A stretch of 64,000 bases of DNA from Actinomadura coerulea (GTDB taxonomy: Bacteria > Actinomycetota > Actinomycetes > Streptosporangiales > Streptosporangiaceae). The DNA is taken from contig NZ_JACHMQ010000001.1 of the NCBI RefSeq assembly GCF_014208105.1, positions 3,968,001 through 4,032,000 on the forward strand, read 5' to 3'. A program made the translations under genes and the position numbers. Under the pieces are notes generated by a model that made no database searches, had not been told where the DNA came from, and saw only the letters and a list, made by a program, of their open reading frames with translations. Below, piece by piece: positions 10,451 to 17,994 of this stretch; position 1 is the stretch's first letter, and each line of letters opens with the position of its first letter.

Positions 10451-10489
10451 ATGGAAGGTAAGGCAGTTCCTTTCAGGAACCGCTTCCAT
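10451..10489. promoter_or_regulatory. Candidate HxlR operator
   Basis: Inner arms GTTCC and GGAAC (10466-10480) are nested inside outer arms ATGGAAG (10451-10457) and CTTCCAT (10483-10489) in the yceI/hxlR spacer. The asymmetric filler between inner and outer arms means this may be two overlapping half-site pairs. Confidence 0.45.
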
Positions 10490-10557
10490 GGTGCGGACAA
10501 CCCGACGACCGCCACAAGAAGGCACTTTTTTCTGCCCCGGTCACCTGGAGGGAACCA

Positions 10558-10938
10558 ATGGAGCACACCGCCCTCGGCTGCCGCGCCCGCGAGATCCTCG
10601 ACCGCATCGGCGACAAGTGGTCGCTGCAGGTCATCGCGGTGCTCGGCGAACGCACCAAACGGTTCACCGAGCTGAAGCGCGAGATCGACGGCATCAGCCA
10701 GCGGATGCTCACCGTCACGCTGCGCGGCCTGGAGCGCGACGGCATCGTCGTCCGGACCGTCTACCCCGTGGTGCCGCCCCGCGTGGAGTACTCGCTCACA
10801 CCGCTGGGCGCGACGCTGATGGACGCGGCCGGCACCTTCGTCGCCTGGGCCGAGGACCACCTCGCCCAGATCGACGCCGCCCGCGCCGACTACGACGCCC
10901 GCCAAATGGACGTGCAGGGGGACGGCGCGCACCGGTAG
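10558..10938 (+). CDS. HxlR-family transcriptional regulator
   Basis: This 126-residue winged-helix protein of the HxlR/DUF24 type has the diagnostic IGDKWSLQVIAVLGERTKRFTELKR and ISQRMLTVTLRGLERDG motifs. A Cys at residue 7 (ALGCRAREIL) sits where redox- or aldehyde-sensing HxlR proteins carry their reactive cysteine. GGAGG lies just upstream of the ATG. It is divergent from yceI and is its likely regulator. Confidence 0.9.
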   Translation: MEHTALGCRAREILDRIGDKWSLQVIAVLGERTKRFTELKREIDGISQRMLTVTLRGLERDGIVVRTVYPVVPPRVEYSLTPLGATLMDAAGTFVAWAEDHLAQIDAARADYDARQMDVQGDGAHR

Positions 10939-10958
10939 CGTGGACGGCGATGGTCATT

Positions 10959-11067
10959 CACGAGGTGGGACGGCGAGCTAGCCGCGCCGAGCTGGGGAAC
11001 GCGCAGACGTGCCCGGCCCGGCTCGGCGGTGTGCGCCTTCATCCCATCGACCTCGTGAGGCCGTCCC
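10959..11067 (+). promoter_or_regulatory. Structured 5' leader of the alanyl-tRNA synthetase gene
   Basis: The 16-nt segment 10959-10974 holds two 8-nt blocks, each exactly complementary to a separate block next to the ribosome-binding site: CACGAGGT with 11050-11057 and GGGACGGC with 11060-11067. The order of blocks makes the pairings mutually exclusive or a pseudoknot. Between them, 10985-10992 pairs perfectly with 11021-11028. Both pairings flank or cover the GAGG at 11057-11060. This resembles a translational switch, but no ligand is evident. Confidence 0.4.
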
Positions 11068-13698
11068 ATGCGCTCGACTGACATCCGCTCGACCTTCCTG
11101 GGCTTCTTCCAGGAGCGCGACCACCGCGTCGTACCGTCCAGCCCGCTGATCCCCTCCGATCCCACGCTGCTGCTGGCGAACGCGGGCATGAACCAGTTCA
11201 AGCCGTACTTCCTGGGCGAGACCACGCCCGACCACCCGCGCGCCGTGTCGGTGCAGAAGTGCGCGCGCACGTCCGACATCGAGAACGTGGGCCGCACCAC
11301 GCGGCACGCCACGTTCTTCGAGATGCTCGGCAACTTCTCCTTCGGCGACTACTTCAAGGCGGAGGCGACCGCCTGGGCGTGGGAGCTGCTCACCCGCCAC
11401 TACAACCTCGACCCGCGACGCCTCTGGGTCACCGTGTACCTGGACGACGACGAGGCCGTCCGGCTCTGGCGGCGCGTGGGCGTCCCCTCTGAGCGGATCC
11501 AGCGGCTCGGCATGGAGGACAACTACTGGTCGATGGGCGTCCCCGGCCCCTGCGGACCGTCCTCCGAACTGCACTACGACCGGGGGCCGTCCTTCGGCCG
11601 CGAAGGCGGACCCGCAGTGGACGGCGAGCGGTACCAGGAACTCTGGAACCTCGTCTTCATGCAGAACCTCCGTGGGGAGGGCTCCGGCAAGGACGACTAC
11701 CCGATCCTCGGCGAACTCCCCTCACGGAACATCGACACGGGGCTCGGTCTCGACCGGCTCGCGGCGGTGCTGCAGGGCGTGGACACGGTGTGCGAGACGG
11801 ACCTGCTCGCGCCGACGCTCCGTCTCGTCCAGGAGATGGCGGGCCGCGCCTACCCGGGCCGCGACGGCAGCGACGACTCGACGTCCTTCCGCGTCGTCGC
11901 GGAACACTCCCGCTCGGTCGCGTTCCTCATCGCGGACGGCGTCATGCCCGCCCGCGACGGCCGCGGCTACGTCCTGCGCCGCCTGATGCGCCGCGCGATC
12001 CGGCACGCGCGCAGGCTCGGCATCGACGGCCCCACCCTGCCCGCGCTGACCTCCAGCGTCGTCGGCAACCTCGGCGACGCCTGGCCGGAGCTGGCCCGGC
12101 GGTCCGAGCTCATCGAGCAGGTCGTCGGGGCCGAAGAGGAGGCGTTCGAGCGGACGCTGCGCCAGGGCTCCCAGCTCCTCGACGCGGCGATCGGCCGCGC
12201 CGCCACCGCCATCTCCGGGCGGACGGCGTTCGAGCTGCACGACACCTACGGCTTCCCGATCGACCTGACGGTCGACGCGGCACGCTCGGCCGGCCTCACG
12301 GTCGACGAGGACGCGTTCACCGAGCTCCTCGAAGCGCAGCGCCGCCAGGCGCACCGCGCCGGACAGGGCCGCAAGGGCGGCGCGGTCGCGCGGCAGGACC
12401 TCTACCGCCGCGTCACCGCGGCGCACGGCCTCACCGACTTCGTCGGCCACTCCTCCGAAACAGCGGAAACACGGATCGGCGCCCTCCTCGGCCCCGACGG
12501 CGAGGTACCCGCCGCGGCCAAGGGCGACGAACTGGAGGTGATCCTGACCCGCAGCCCGTTCTACGCGGAGTCGGGCGGCCAGGTCGGCGACACCGGCACG
12601 ATCCGCACGTCCGGCGCGACGCTGGAGGTGGTCGACACCCGCCCGGGACTGGACGGCCTGCACGTCCACACCGTCCGCGTCGCGGACGGCGAGGTCCGCC
12701 CCGGCGACGAGGCCGAGGCGATCGTGGACGCGGACCGCCGCGCGGCCACCGCGCGCTCGCACAGTGCCACCCACGTCCTGCACGCGATGCTGCGCCGCAC
12801 ACTCGGCGACCACGCGGCGCAGCAGGGCTCCCGCGTGGAGCCCGGACGCCTGCGCTTCGACTTCGCGCACTTCTCCCCCGTCGACACCGACCTCGTCCAG
12901 ACCCTCGTCAACGACTACCTCCTCGACGACCCCGAGGTGCGCGTCTGGGAGGCGACCCGGGCGGAGGCGGAGCGCGCCGGCGCGGTCGCCCTGTTCGGCG
13001 AGCGGTACGGCGACGACGTCCGCATCGTGGACATCGGGGACGCCTCCCGCGAACTCTGCGGCGGCACCCATGTCGGCCACGGCTCGCAGGCGGGCCCCGT
13101 CCACATCGTCGGCGAGTCCTCCATCGGCACGGGTCTGCGCCGCATCGAGGCCCTCACCGGCGCCGACGCCCTCCGCCACCACGACCGCCAGCGCCACCTG
13201 CTCAACGAACTCGCGGCGCTGCTGAACGTCCACCCCGACCAGGCCCCGGACCGCCTCCGGCAACGCCTCGAAACACTCGCGGAGACCCAGCGGCACCTGG
13301 CGTCGCTTCACCGAGCGCGCCTGGACGCGGAGGCCGACCGCCTCGGCTCCCTCGCCGAGCCCGTCCCCGGCGGCTGGCTGGTGGCGCACACCGTCCCCGG
13401 CCTGACCGGCGCGGACCTGCGCGCGATCGCGACCGGCGTCCTCACCCGCCGCGGCCAGCGCGGCCTGGTGGTCCTCGGAACCGAGTCGGACGGCAAGGCG
13501 GTGCTCGTCGCAGCGGCGGGCGCGTCCACCGGAGTCCAGGCCCGCGACCTGCTGACCGGCGCGGCCCGCGAGGTCGGCGGCGGCGCGGGCGGCAAGGGCC
13601 CCGTCGCGAACGCGGGCGGCCGCCGCCCGGAGAACCTCCCGAAGGCGATCACCATCGCGGCGACCGAGGCCCGCACCCTCCTGGCGGCTCAGGCGTGA
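11068..13698 (+). CDS. alaS: Alanyl-tRNA synthetase (probably a second, non-housekeeping copy)
   Basis: This 876-residue class II synthetase charges tRNA-Ala. Class II motif 1 region (LIPSDPTLLLANAGMNQFKP), motif 2 and 3 (RHATFFEMLGNFSF; GLGLDRLAAVLQG), then the editing domain with HSATH near residues 564-568 and CGGTH near 664-668, which form the zinc-binding HxxxH/CxxxH site, and a C-terminal C-Ala domain (GGGAGGKGP). Length is normal. Actinobacterial housekeeping AlaRS usually has a different N-terminus and lies among recombination and aromatic-amino-acid genes; the isolated position between hxlR and two tRNA genes suggests a paralogue, sometimes associated with resistance to an AlaRS inhibitor. 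That last point is inference. Confidence 0.9.
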   Translation: MRSTDIRSTFLGFFQERDHRVVPSSPLIPSDPTLLLANAGMNQFKPYFLGETTPDHPRAVSVQKCARTSDIENVGRTTRHATFFEMLGNFSFGDYFKAEATAWAWELLTRHYNLDPRRLWVTVYLDDDEAVRLWRRVGVPSERIQRLGMEDNYWSMGVPGPCGPSSELHYDRGPSFGREGGPAVDGERYQELWNLVFMQNLRGEGSGKDDYPILGELPSRNIDTGLGLDRLAAVLQGVDTVCETDLLAPTLRLVQEMAGRAYPGRDGSDDSTSFRVVAEHSRSVAFLIADGVMPARDGRGYVLRRLMRRAIRHARRLGIDGPTLPALTSSVVGNLGDAWPELARRSELIEQVVGAEEEAFERTLRQGSQLLDAAIGRAATAISGRTAFELHDTYGFPIDLTVDAARSAGLTVDEDAFTELLEAQRRQAHRAGQGRKGGAVARQDLYRRVTAAHGLTDFVGHSSETAETRIGALLGPDGEVPAAAKGDELEVILTRSPFYAESGGQVGDTGTIRTSGATLEVVDTRPGLDGLHVHTVRVADGEVRPGDEAEAIVDADRRAATARSHSATHVLHAMLRRTLGDHAAQQGSRVEPGRLRFDFAHFSPVDTDLVQTLVNDYLLDDPEVRVWEATRAEAERAGAVALFGERYGDDVRIVDIGDASRELCGGTHVGHGSQAGPVHIVGESSIGTGLRRIEALTGADALRHHDRQRHLLNELAALLNVHPDQAPDRLRQRLETLAETQRHLASLHRARLDAEADRLGSLAEPVPGGWLVAHTVPGLTGADLRAIATGVLTRRGQRGLVVLGTESDGKAVLVAAAGASTGVQARDLLTGAAREVGGGAGGKGPVANAGGRRPENLPKAITIAATEARTLLAAQA

Positions 13699-13701
13699 CC
13701 G

Positions 13702-13737
13702 GACGCGGCGTCCGCACGGGCGTGCGGACGCCGCGTC
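13702..13737. terminator. Strong hairpin between alaS and tRNA-Pro
   Basis: Arms 13702-13717 and 13722-13737 form a perfect 16-bp stem with a 4-nt loop (GGGC). It lies between convergent transcription units and has no U-tract. Confidence 0.8.
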
Positions 13738-13752
13738 GCAGGAGACCCGCGG

Positions 13753-13826
13753 TCGGGCTGGCGGGATTCGAACCCACGACCCCTGGCACCCAAAGCCAGT
13801 GCGCTACCAAGCTGCGCTACAGCCCG
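13753..13826 (-). tRNA. tRNA-Pro(TGG)
   Basis: The reverse strand folds as a 74-nt cloverleaf: acceptor CGGGCTG/CAGCCCG, D-stem GCGC/GCGC, anticodon stem CTGGC/GCCAG with loop TTTGGGT (anticodon TGG), T-stem GTGGG/CCCGC with loop TTCGAAT, discriminator A. CCA is not encoded. Confidence 0.96.
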
Positions 13827-13965
13827 CGAACCACCGCCGAACGCGATGACGCGAGAAGTGTAGTCCCGTTCGCCCCCCGCCCGCTCCGCGAAGGCACGAC
13901 CACCCCAAGAACCCTGTACGCTACGGGATGGCGATCGAGGCCCACCCAGGCCCCCGAGACGCCTA

Positions 13966-14036
13966 GCGGGCGTAGCTCAATGGTAGAGCCCCAGTCTTCC
14001 AAACTGGCTACGCGGGTTCGATTCCCGTCGCCCGCT
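13966..14036 (+). tRNA. tRNA-Gly(TCC)
   Basis: A 71-nt cloverleaf: acceptor GCGGGCG/CGCCCGC, D-stem GCTC/GAGC, anticodon stem CCAGT/ACTGG with loop CTTCCAA (anticodon TCC), T-stem GCGGG/CCCGT with loop TTCGATT, discriminator T. The 3' end faces a decayed integrative element, making it a plausible attachment site. Confidence 0.96.
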
Positions 14037-14263
14037 CTCTCATTTCCCCAGGCCAGAGCCCAATGAGGCGATCTTGGCCGCCCTTTTGAAGATCATTTGT
14101 CACTGGGAACTGGCACGCCTGGGCGGCATCCTGGTTCAATTGCGAACCTTCGCGATCACGCTCTGGCCGTCATTGGCGGAGATCAGCACGGTGACGGATC
14201 TTGCGTCCTCGGCGCGGAAGGTCCGGCTCCCCGACGGGAACCGAACCTTCCGTGGACGGCTCG

Positions 14264-14503
14264 CTAGCTCGGCTCGATGCCGAGGAGCCGGCGGAAATCG
14301 ACCGTCACGATGCGGTAGCTCGTGCCGATGCGGATCACCTTGCAGGGGAACTCGCCTTGCCGGGCGAGCTGGTAGACGCGTGTGCGTCCTAGCCCGATGG
14401 CGCGGGCGGCGGTCTCAACGCTGACCGTGGTGGGGAGGGCGAGCAACCCGTCCTGGCTCATCTGCTTCACGCTCCCGCCCCCTTCCGGGAGCTGCCGAAC
14501 CAT
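14264..14503 (-). CDS. Excisionase-like helix-turn-helix protein
   Basis: This 79-residue basic protein carries a MerR/Xis-type winged helix (VSVETAARAIGLGRTRVYQ, then GEFPCKVIRIGTSYRIV and a closing WxxLLG-like DFRRLLGIEPS). In actinobacterial integrative elements such proteins bend attachment-site DNA or regulate excision. ATG 14503 is preferred because it follows GGAGG; an internal ATG at 14461 would give the more usual 65-residue form. It lies 228 bp from the tRNA-Gly 3' end, the expected place for xis, although its integrase partner is broken. Confidence 0.75.
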   Translation of the reverse strand: MVRQLPEGGGSVKQMSQDGLLALPTTVSVETAARAIGLGRTRVYQLARQGEFPCKVIRIGTSYRIVTVDFRRLLGIEPS

Positions 14504-14639
14504 CTCACCCGTCCTCCCCTGCTCTCCGGGGCTCACTCCTGGCTCGGCTTGTCGGGCGAGATCATCGCCATCTGGGTCATAACCGGCAAAACCGGACGAG
14601 CGAGGTGGCGGCAACTCCGCCACGTGCACCGGCCCAAGA

Positions 14640-15085
14640 CCGTGATCACACAGGCCGGGCCGGTGCGGACAGATGGCCCACGTGATCGGGACGCTTCGAG
14701 CCGCAGATCGTCCGCACGCGGCAGGCCGGGGCGTGGGGGAGAATGACCATGAGAGGACGCATAGGCCCCGGCCGCCATCCGCTCTCTTCTTCAATTTCGC
14801 GTGCGGCTGGGACGGCCGAGGCCTCCCCGTCGCGGATGCCCTGATGGGGACATCCCAGCCCCAGGCATCGGTGATGAACCGGTGTGTCCACTCCAACAGT
14901 GCCCGGCCCCGCTCGTCTACCCACGACCGCGCCGCGCCACCGGTCCTGGACCGGATGATGCAGTGCTCCAGATGACAGCCGCCAGTGATCTTGACATCTG
15001 CGATGCGGATGTCGAGCCATGGATCGACGTTGAGCGGCTTCTCGGAGCGGACGGTCCAGCGCGCAGACGAAACCGTGGGCCGCCG
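14640..15085 (-). pseudogene. Frameshifted NUDIX hydrolase
   Basis: Reading on the minus strand, one frame gives WTVRSEKPLNVDPWLDIRIA and later HRFITDAWGWDVP, which match the N-terminal half of actinobacterial NUDIX hydrolases. A frameshift near 14810 moves the protein into another frame, where AAREIEEESGWRPGPMRPL supplies the NUDIX box. The expected C-terminal strand residues then decay across frames. No single frame spans the protein, so it is a pseudogene. It sits within the decayed element, between the xis-like gene and the toxin-antitoxin pair. It is unrelated in sequence to the intact NUDIX gene at 22842-23336. Confidence 0.75.
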
Positions 15086-15131
15086 ACACGGCCATCCCCC
15101 CAGCGTCCAGTGGGGCCGCGCCGATCGGATT

Positions 15132-15608
15132 TCAGGAAGCGCGAATGTCCTTTACGTTCTGCACTCTTACTCCCTTCCTGTCACCTGCCAGCCCCGGCAG
15201 GTGGGTGGCGTCGGCGGTCAAGATCAGCACATCAGGCTGTTGCCCTGCCGCCTCCGCACGGTCGGCGTACATGTGAGCCGTCGCGGCGACCAAGGCTTCT
15301 ACAACCTCCGCTGAGTCGAACCCCGCGTCACCGATCAGCTTCCCGGCGGCGCGTGCAAGGTCCTCGGTGACAGGCTCAACGACCGTTCTGGTGCTGGACA
15401 GCACATGATTCAGCTTCGTGTCCCGGTCGGAACCGCGAAGGATCTCCGTCAGTACGACACTGGACGTGACCAAGCGTGCCTGCTTGCGCAGCGCAGCGGC
15501 GAAGAAGATCGCAACGTTGCGGTCGGTGGCGGCCTTGTTGATGGCGTCGTTGTCGAGTACCAGGATCCCGCCAAGCCTTGCAGCTCGACGGCCTCGAGCG
15601 GCACTCAC
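15132..15608 (-). CDS. PIN-domain toxin (VapC-like)
   Basis: This 158-residue protein has the acidic residues of a PIN ribonuclease: LVLDNDAIN at the N-terminus, SSVVLTEILRG in the middle and LILTADATHL near the C-terminus. Such toxins cleave RNA, often tRNA, using Mg2+ or Mn2+. The GTG start overlaps the antitoxin stop codon by 4 nt (GTGA), so the pair is translationally coupled. All three catalytic positions appear intact, so it may still be active despite the decay around it. Confidence 0.8.
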   Translation of the reverse strand: MSAARGRRAARLGGILVLDNDAINKAATDRNVAIFFAAALRKQARLVTSSVVLTEILRGSDRDTKLNHVLSSTRTVVEPVTEDLARAAGKLIGDAGFDSAEVVEALVAATAHMYADRAEAAGQQPDVLILTADATHLPGLAGDRKGVRVQNVKDIRAS

Positions 15609-15916
15609 TGATCTTGCGCAGACGGCCAGGCGGCGAGGGCGGCCTGGATCTCGTCCTCGCTGAACGGCCCGTGCCGTTCTTCCAATTCGTCAACGAACTC
15701 GGCGAGGGCATCGAGTTGGAGCTTGGCCGCGATCGCCTCATCAACGTAGGCGGAATCGGACAAGCCCAGCTTGCGGGCCTGTTCGCGAATCTCAGCCTTG
15801 CGGCCGCGGCGGATGGTGGCCGACAACTTTTCGGTCGCGCTGTGTCCACTCGCGGCGTTGCGGCGCTTCGCGACACGGAGAGGCTGGTTGACGGAAGTTC
15901 GCTTGCTGTCCACCAC
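15605..15916 (-). CDS. Antitoxin of the PIN toxin (ribbon-helix-helix-like)
   Basis: This 103-residue charged protein has a basic N-terminal half and a segment (EKLSATIRRGRKAEIREQAR, then LGLSDSAYVDEAI) resembling ribbon-helix-helix antitoxins, followed by an acidic toxin-binding tail (VDELEERHGPFSEDEIQ). It precedes and overlaps the toxin gene by 4 nt. Two adjacent GTG codons (15916, 15913) could start it. A perfect inverted repeat five bases upstream is a likely autoregulatory operator. Confidence 0.75.
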   Translation of the reverse strand: MVDSKRTSVNQPLRVAKRRNAASGHSATEKLSATIRRGRKAEIREQARKLGLSDSAYVDEAIAAKLQLDALAEFVDELEERHGPFSEDEIQAALAAWPSAQDQ

Positions 15917-15920
15917 TTAA

Positions 15921-15937
15921 TCCTACCAACGGTAGGA
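15921..15937. promoter_or_regulatory. Operator of the toxin-antitoxin pair
   Basis: TCCTACC and GGTAGGA form perfect 7-bp arms around AAC, immediately upstream of the antitoxin start on the minus strand. Antitoxins of this class typically repress their own promoter at such a site. Confidence 0.6.
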
Positions 15938-15949
15938 GCTGTCCTCGGC

Positions 15950-16479
15950 GAGAGGTCGGACCTCGCATGCGAGCTTGTCGGCCTTGGCCTGACGGATCTC
16001 ATCGCGGCGGACGCCAGATCGGCCCACGTGACCTCTGCCGGAGCCTTCTTGGTCGTCCGATGAAGCGGCGGCCCTCGGGATGGAGCTTGGGGACGAGTTC
16101 GACGACAGAGCGGCTGACGGTGAGGATGCCGGTGGCGAAGTCGAGGTCCTTGACGCGAAGTTCGGTCAGCTTGCCTCAGCGGAGACCGCTTTCGATGTCG
16201 GTCTCGACGAGGAGTTGAGCGGTCGCATCCGGGAAGGCCTCGTAGGTACGGGCGAACTGGTCGGCCGTGATGATCTGGCGCGGCTTTCTCGGGGCCCGGG
16301 TCGGTCTTCACGCCGCGGCTGGGGTGGTACACGAGGACGCCGTCGTTCACAGCGGTGGTGAAGATGGCGTTGAGGATCGCCGTCTTGCAGTACTTGATGC
16401 GGTAGGCGGAAGCGCCCTGATTATTGACGTGCGTAATCCACTCGCGGACGGTCTCTGAGGTGATGTCCTGCAGCTTCAT
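15950..16479 (-). pseudogene. Broken tyrosine recombinase (integrase), piece 1
   Basis: The first 65 codons read cleanly as the core-binding domain of a phage/ICE integrase (SETVREWITHVNNQGASAYR, then KTAILNAIFTTAVNDGVLV). A frameshift near 16285 moves the match to another frame (ITADQFARTYEAFPDA, LLVETDIESGLR), where a TGA replaces the Trp after the first catalytic Arg; the match continues as GKLTELRVKDLDFATGIL and then VVELVPKLHPEGRRFI before it is lost in further shifts. The N-terminal arm-binding domain is missing as well: merR ends 23 bp upstream of the first ATG. It cannot encode an active recombinase. Confidence 0.85.
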
Positions 16480-16502
16480 GTCCGCGGTTCGGTGCCGACG
16501 GG

Positions 16503-16988
16503 TCAGGCCTTGCCCGCTGACGAGGGGCTGGTGTGGCCGCCGTAGGTGGCGATCTTGTATTCGGTCGCCGCCAGGGACAGGGTCAGTTCCTTGAGCTGGC
16601 GGCGGATCGTGTCGCGGTGTTCGAGCAGCAGGTCAAGGCGCTCGGGGACGGTGTCGTCGCCCTCGTCGGCCAGCCGCATGTAGTGCTGGAGGTCGCGCAT
16701 GGCCATCCCGGACAGGCGCATGCGGGTCAGGAAGACCAGTCTCCGGACCGCCCGCGCGTCGTAGCTGCGGTGGCCGCTGGCGTCGCGGGCCACCTCGACC
16801 AGCCCGATCCGCTCGTAGTAGCGCAGCGTGTGCGGCGACATGTCGAGCAGGTCGGCGACCTCCGTGATGGTCATGGGGTCGGTGGCGGCGCCGACGTCGA
16901 CGAGGCGGTGGATCACCTCGACCGACATCGGGCCGTCGACCTCGTCGAGGGCGGCGAGCGCCCTCGCCATCAGATCGTCCGTGGCCAT
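16503..16988 (-). CDS. MerR-family regulator
   Basis: This 161-residue MerR protein has a winged helix at about residues 40-70 (TITEVADLLDMSPHTLRYYE, RIGLVEVARD) and a dimerisation coiled coil (RLDLLLEHRDTIRRQLKEL). There are no metal-binding cysteines, so an organic ligand is likelier than a metal. It has an unusual N-terminal extension of about 38 residues before the HTH, seen in some actinobacterial MerR proteins. It lies 9 bp after an SDR gene and is co-transcribed with it from a promoter of MerR type. Confidence 0.9.
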   Translation of the reverse strand: MATDDLMARALAALDEVDGPMSVEVIHRLVDVGAATDPMTITEVADLLDMSPHTLRYYERIGLVEVARDASGHRSYDARAVRRLVFLTRMRLSGMAMRDLQHYMRLADEGDDTVPERLDLLLEHRDTIRRQLKELTLSLAATEYKIATYGGHTSPSSAGKA

Positions 16989-16997
16989 GGCGCCACT

Positions 16998-17873
16998 CTA
17001 GATCGGCCGGGCGGATGCGGCGGCGCCGGGGAAGTCGGCGGCACGCGCGGTGGGGGCCCAGCGTTCGAGCTCCTCCAGGTTCTGCCGGTAGGACCTTCCG
17101 ATGCGCTCGACCGCCTCACGTCCGAGCGGAAGGCGCAGCGGCAGTTCGTCACCGGCTACCAGGTCCACGATGATCTCCGCGGCCCGTACCGGATCGCCCT
17201 CCTGGATCCCGTCGGCCCTGGCCATGTCGTCGCGGACGGCCCGCAGGAGGCCGGTGTAGGCGGTGCTTGCGTCGGCGATCCCGAGCACGTCGGGTGCATT
17301 GAAGGAGGTGCGGAACCGGCTCGGCTCGACGATCATCACCCGGACCCCGAACGGCGCGACCTCGCCGGCCAGCGCCTCCGACCAGCCTTCGAGCGCGAAC
17401 TTGCCGGCCGAGTACGCGCCGACACCGGGGAAGGAGATGCGCCCGCCCTGGCTGCTCATCTGCACGATCGTGCCCGACCCCTGCTCGCGGAAGTACGGCA
17501 GGACGGCCCGCACGAGCGCCGCCGGACCCAGCAGGTGCAGTTCCAAAGACGCACGAAGCTCCTCCTCGCCGACCTCCTCTGCCGCGCCGACGACCCCGCG
17601 GCCGGCGTTGTTCACCAGCACGTCCACCCGACCGAACCGGTCGACCGCCGCCCGCACGACGTCCCCGGCGCGCCCGGTGTCACGCACGTCGAGCTCGGCG
17701 ACCAGCACCTGGTCGCGGTGGGCGTCCGCGAAGTCGGCCACCGACGCCGGCCGCCGCACGGCCAGCACCACGTTGTCGCCCCGCCCGACCGCGCACTCGG
17801 CGATGGCACGGCCGAAGCCCGCCGACGCGCCGGTGATGATCCATGTCCGCTGAGTCCCTGGTTGAGATGTCAT
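16998..17873 (-). CDS. Short-chain dehydrogenase/reductase
   Basis: This 291-residue SDR has the cofactor motif TGASAGFGRAIAE, the NNAG motif (VLVNNAGRG), catalytic Ser (QMSSQGGRIS) and YxxxK (YSAGK). An Arg-rich segment after the second strand (LAVRRPASV) suggests NADPH. ATG 17873 coincides with the predicted transcription start, so the transcript is probably leaderless. It is the first gene of an SDR-merR operon; such pairs are frequent in actinobacteria and usually handle reactive carbonyl compounds, which is inference here. Confidence 0.88.
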   Translation of the reverse strand: MTSQPGTQRTWIITGASAGFGRAIAECAVGRGDNVVLAVRRPASVADFADAHRDQVLVAELDVRDTGRAGDVVRAAVDRFGRVDVLVNNAGRGVVGAAEEVGEEELRASLELHLLGPAALVRAVLPYFREQGSGTIVQMSSQGGRISFPGVGAYSAGKFALEGWSEALAGEVAPFGVRVMIVEPSRFRTSFNAPDVLGIADASTAYTGLLRAVRDDMARADGIQEGDPVRAAEIIVDLVAGDELPLRLPLGREAVERIGRSYRQNLEELERWAPTARAADFPGAAASARPI

Positions 17874-17880
17874 GCCGGCG

Positions 17881-17911
17881 ACGCTAGGAGTTCGAGCGCG
17901 CTCGAACGCAA
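17881..17911 (-). promoter_or_regulatory. MerR-type promoter with 19-bp spacer and palindromic operator
   Basis: On the minus strand, TTGCGT (17911-17906) and TAGCGT (17886-17881) are separated by exactly 19 bp, the overlong spacing that MerR activators correct by twisting DNA. The perfect palindrome GTTCGAGCGCGCTCGAAC (17890-17907) fills the spacer. The expected transcription start falls at or next to the ATG at 17873. Confidence 0.8.
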
Positions 17912-17994
17912 GCACGGCTTCGCCGCTGCTCATCGACGGTCTGCCTGCCGACGCGTTCACCGCCCCCGGTCAGCCTGCCGAGCCGTACGTCGTC

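Larger units (their letters stand above)
14037..16500. mobile_element. Decayed integrative element next to tRNA-Gly
   Basis: Downstream of the tRNA-Gly 3' end come an excisionase-like gene, a frameshifted NUDIX hydrolase, a VapBC-like toxin-antitoxin pair and a broken integrase, all on the minus strand and less regular in codon use than the neighbouring genes. The first 227 bp (14037-14263) contain no gene; GGTTC/GAACC arms at 14133-14148 are the only inverted repeat noticed. I could not find a second copy of the tRNA 3' end that would serve as attR, so the outer boundary is unknown and the right edge is set at the integrase. Confidence 0.6.

Noticed and set aside
10959..10974. Classical T-box riboswitch call for the alaS leader
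   Set aside because: Only partial resemblance; no specifier loop with an Ala codon could be placed and the UGGG does not match the tRNA-Ala 3' end. Kept only as a structured leader.
11722..13389. Minus-strand open frame antisense to alaS
   Set aside because: Codon-position mirror of alaS; no motif.
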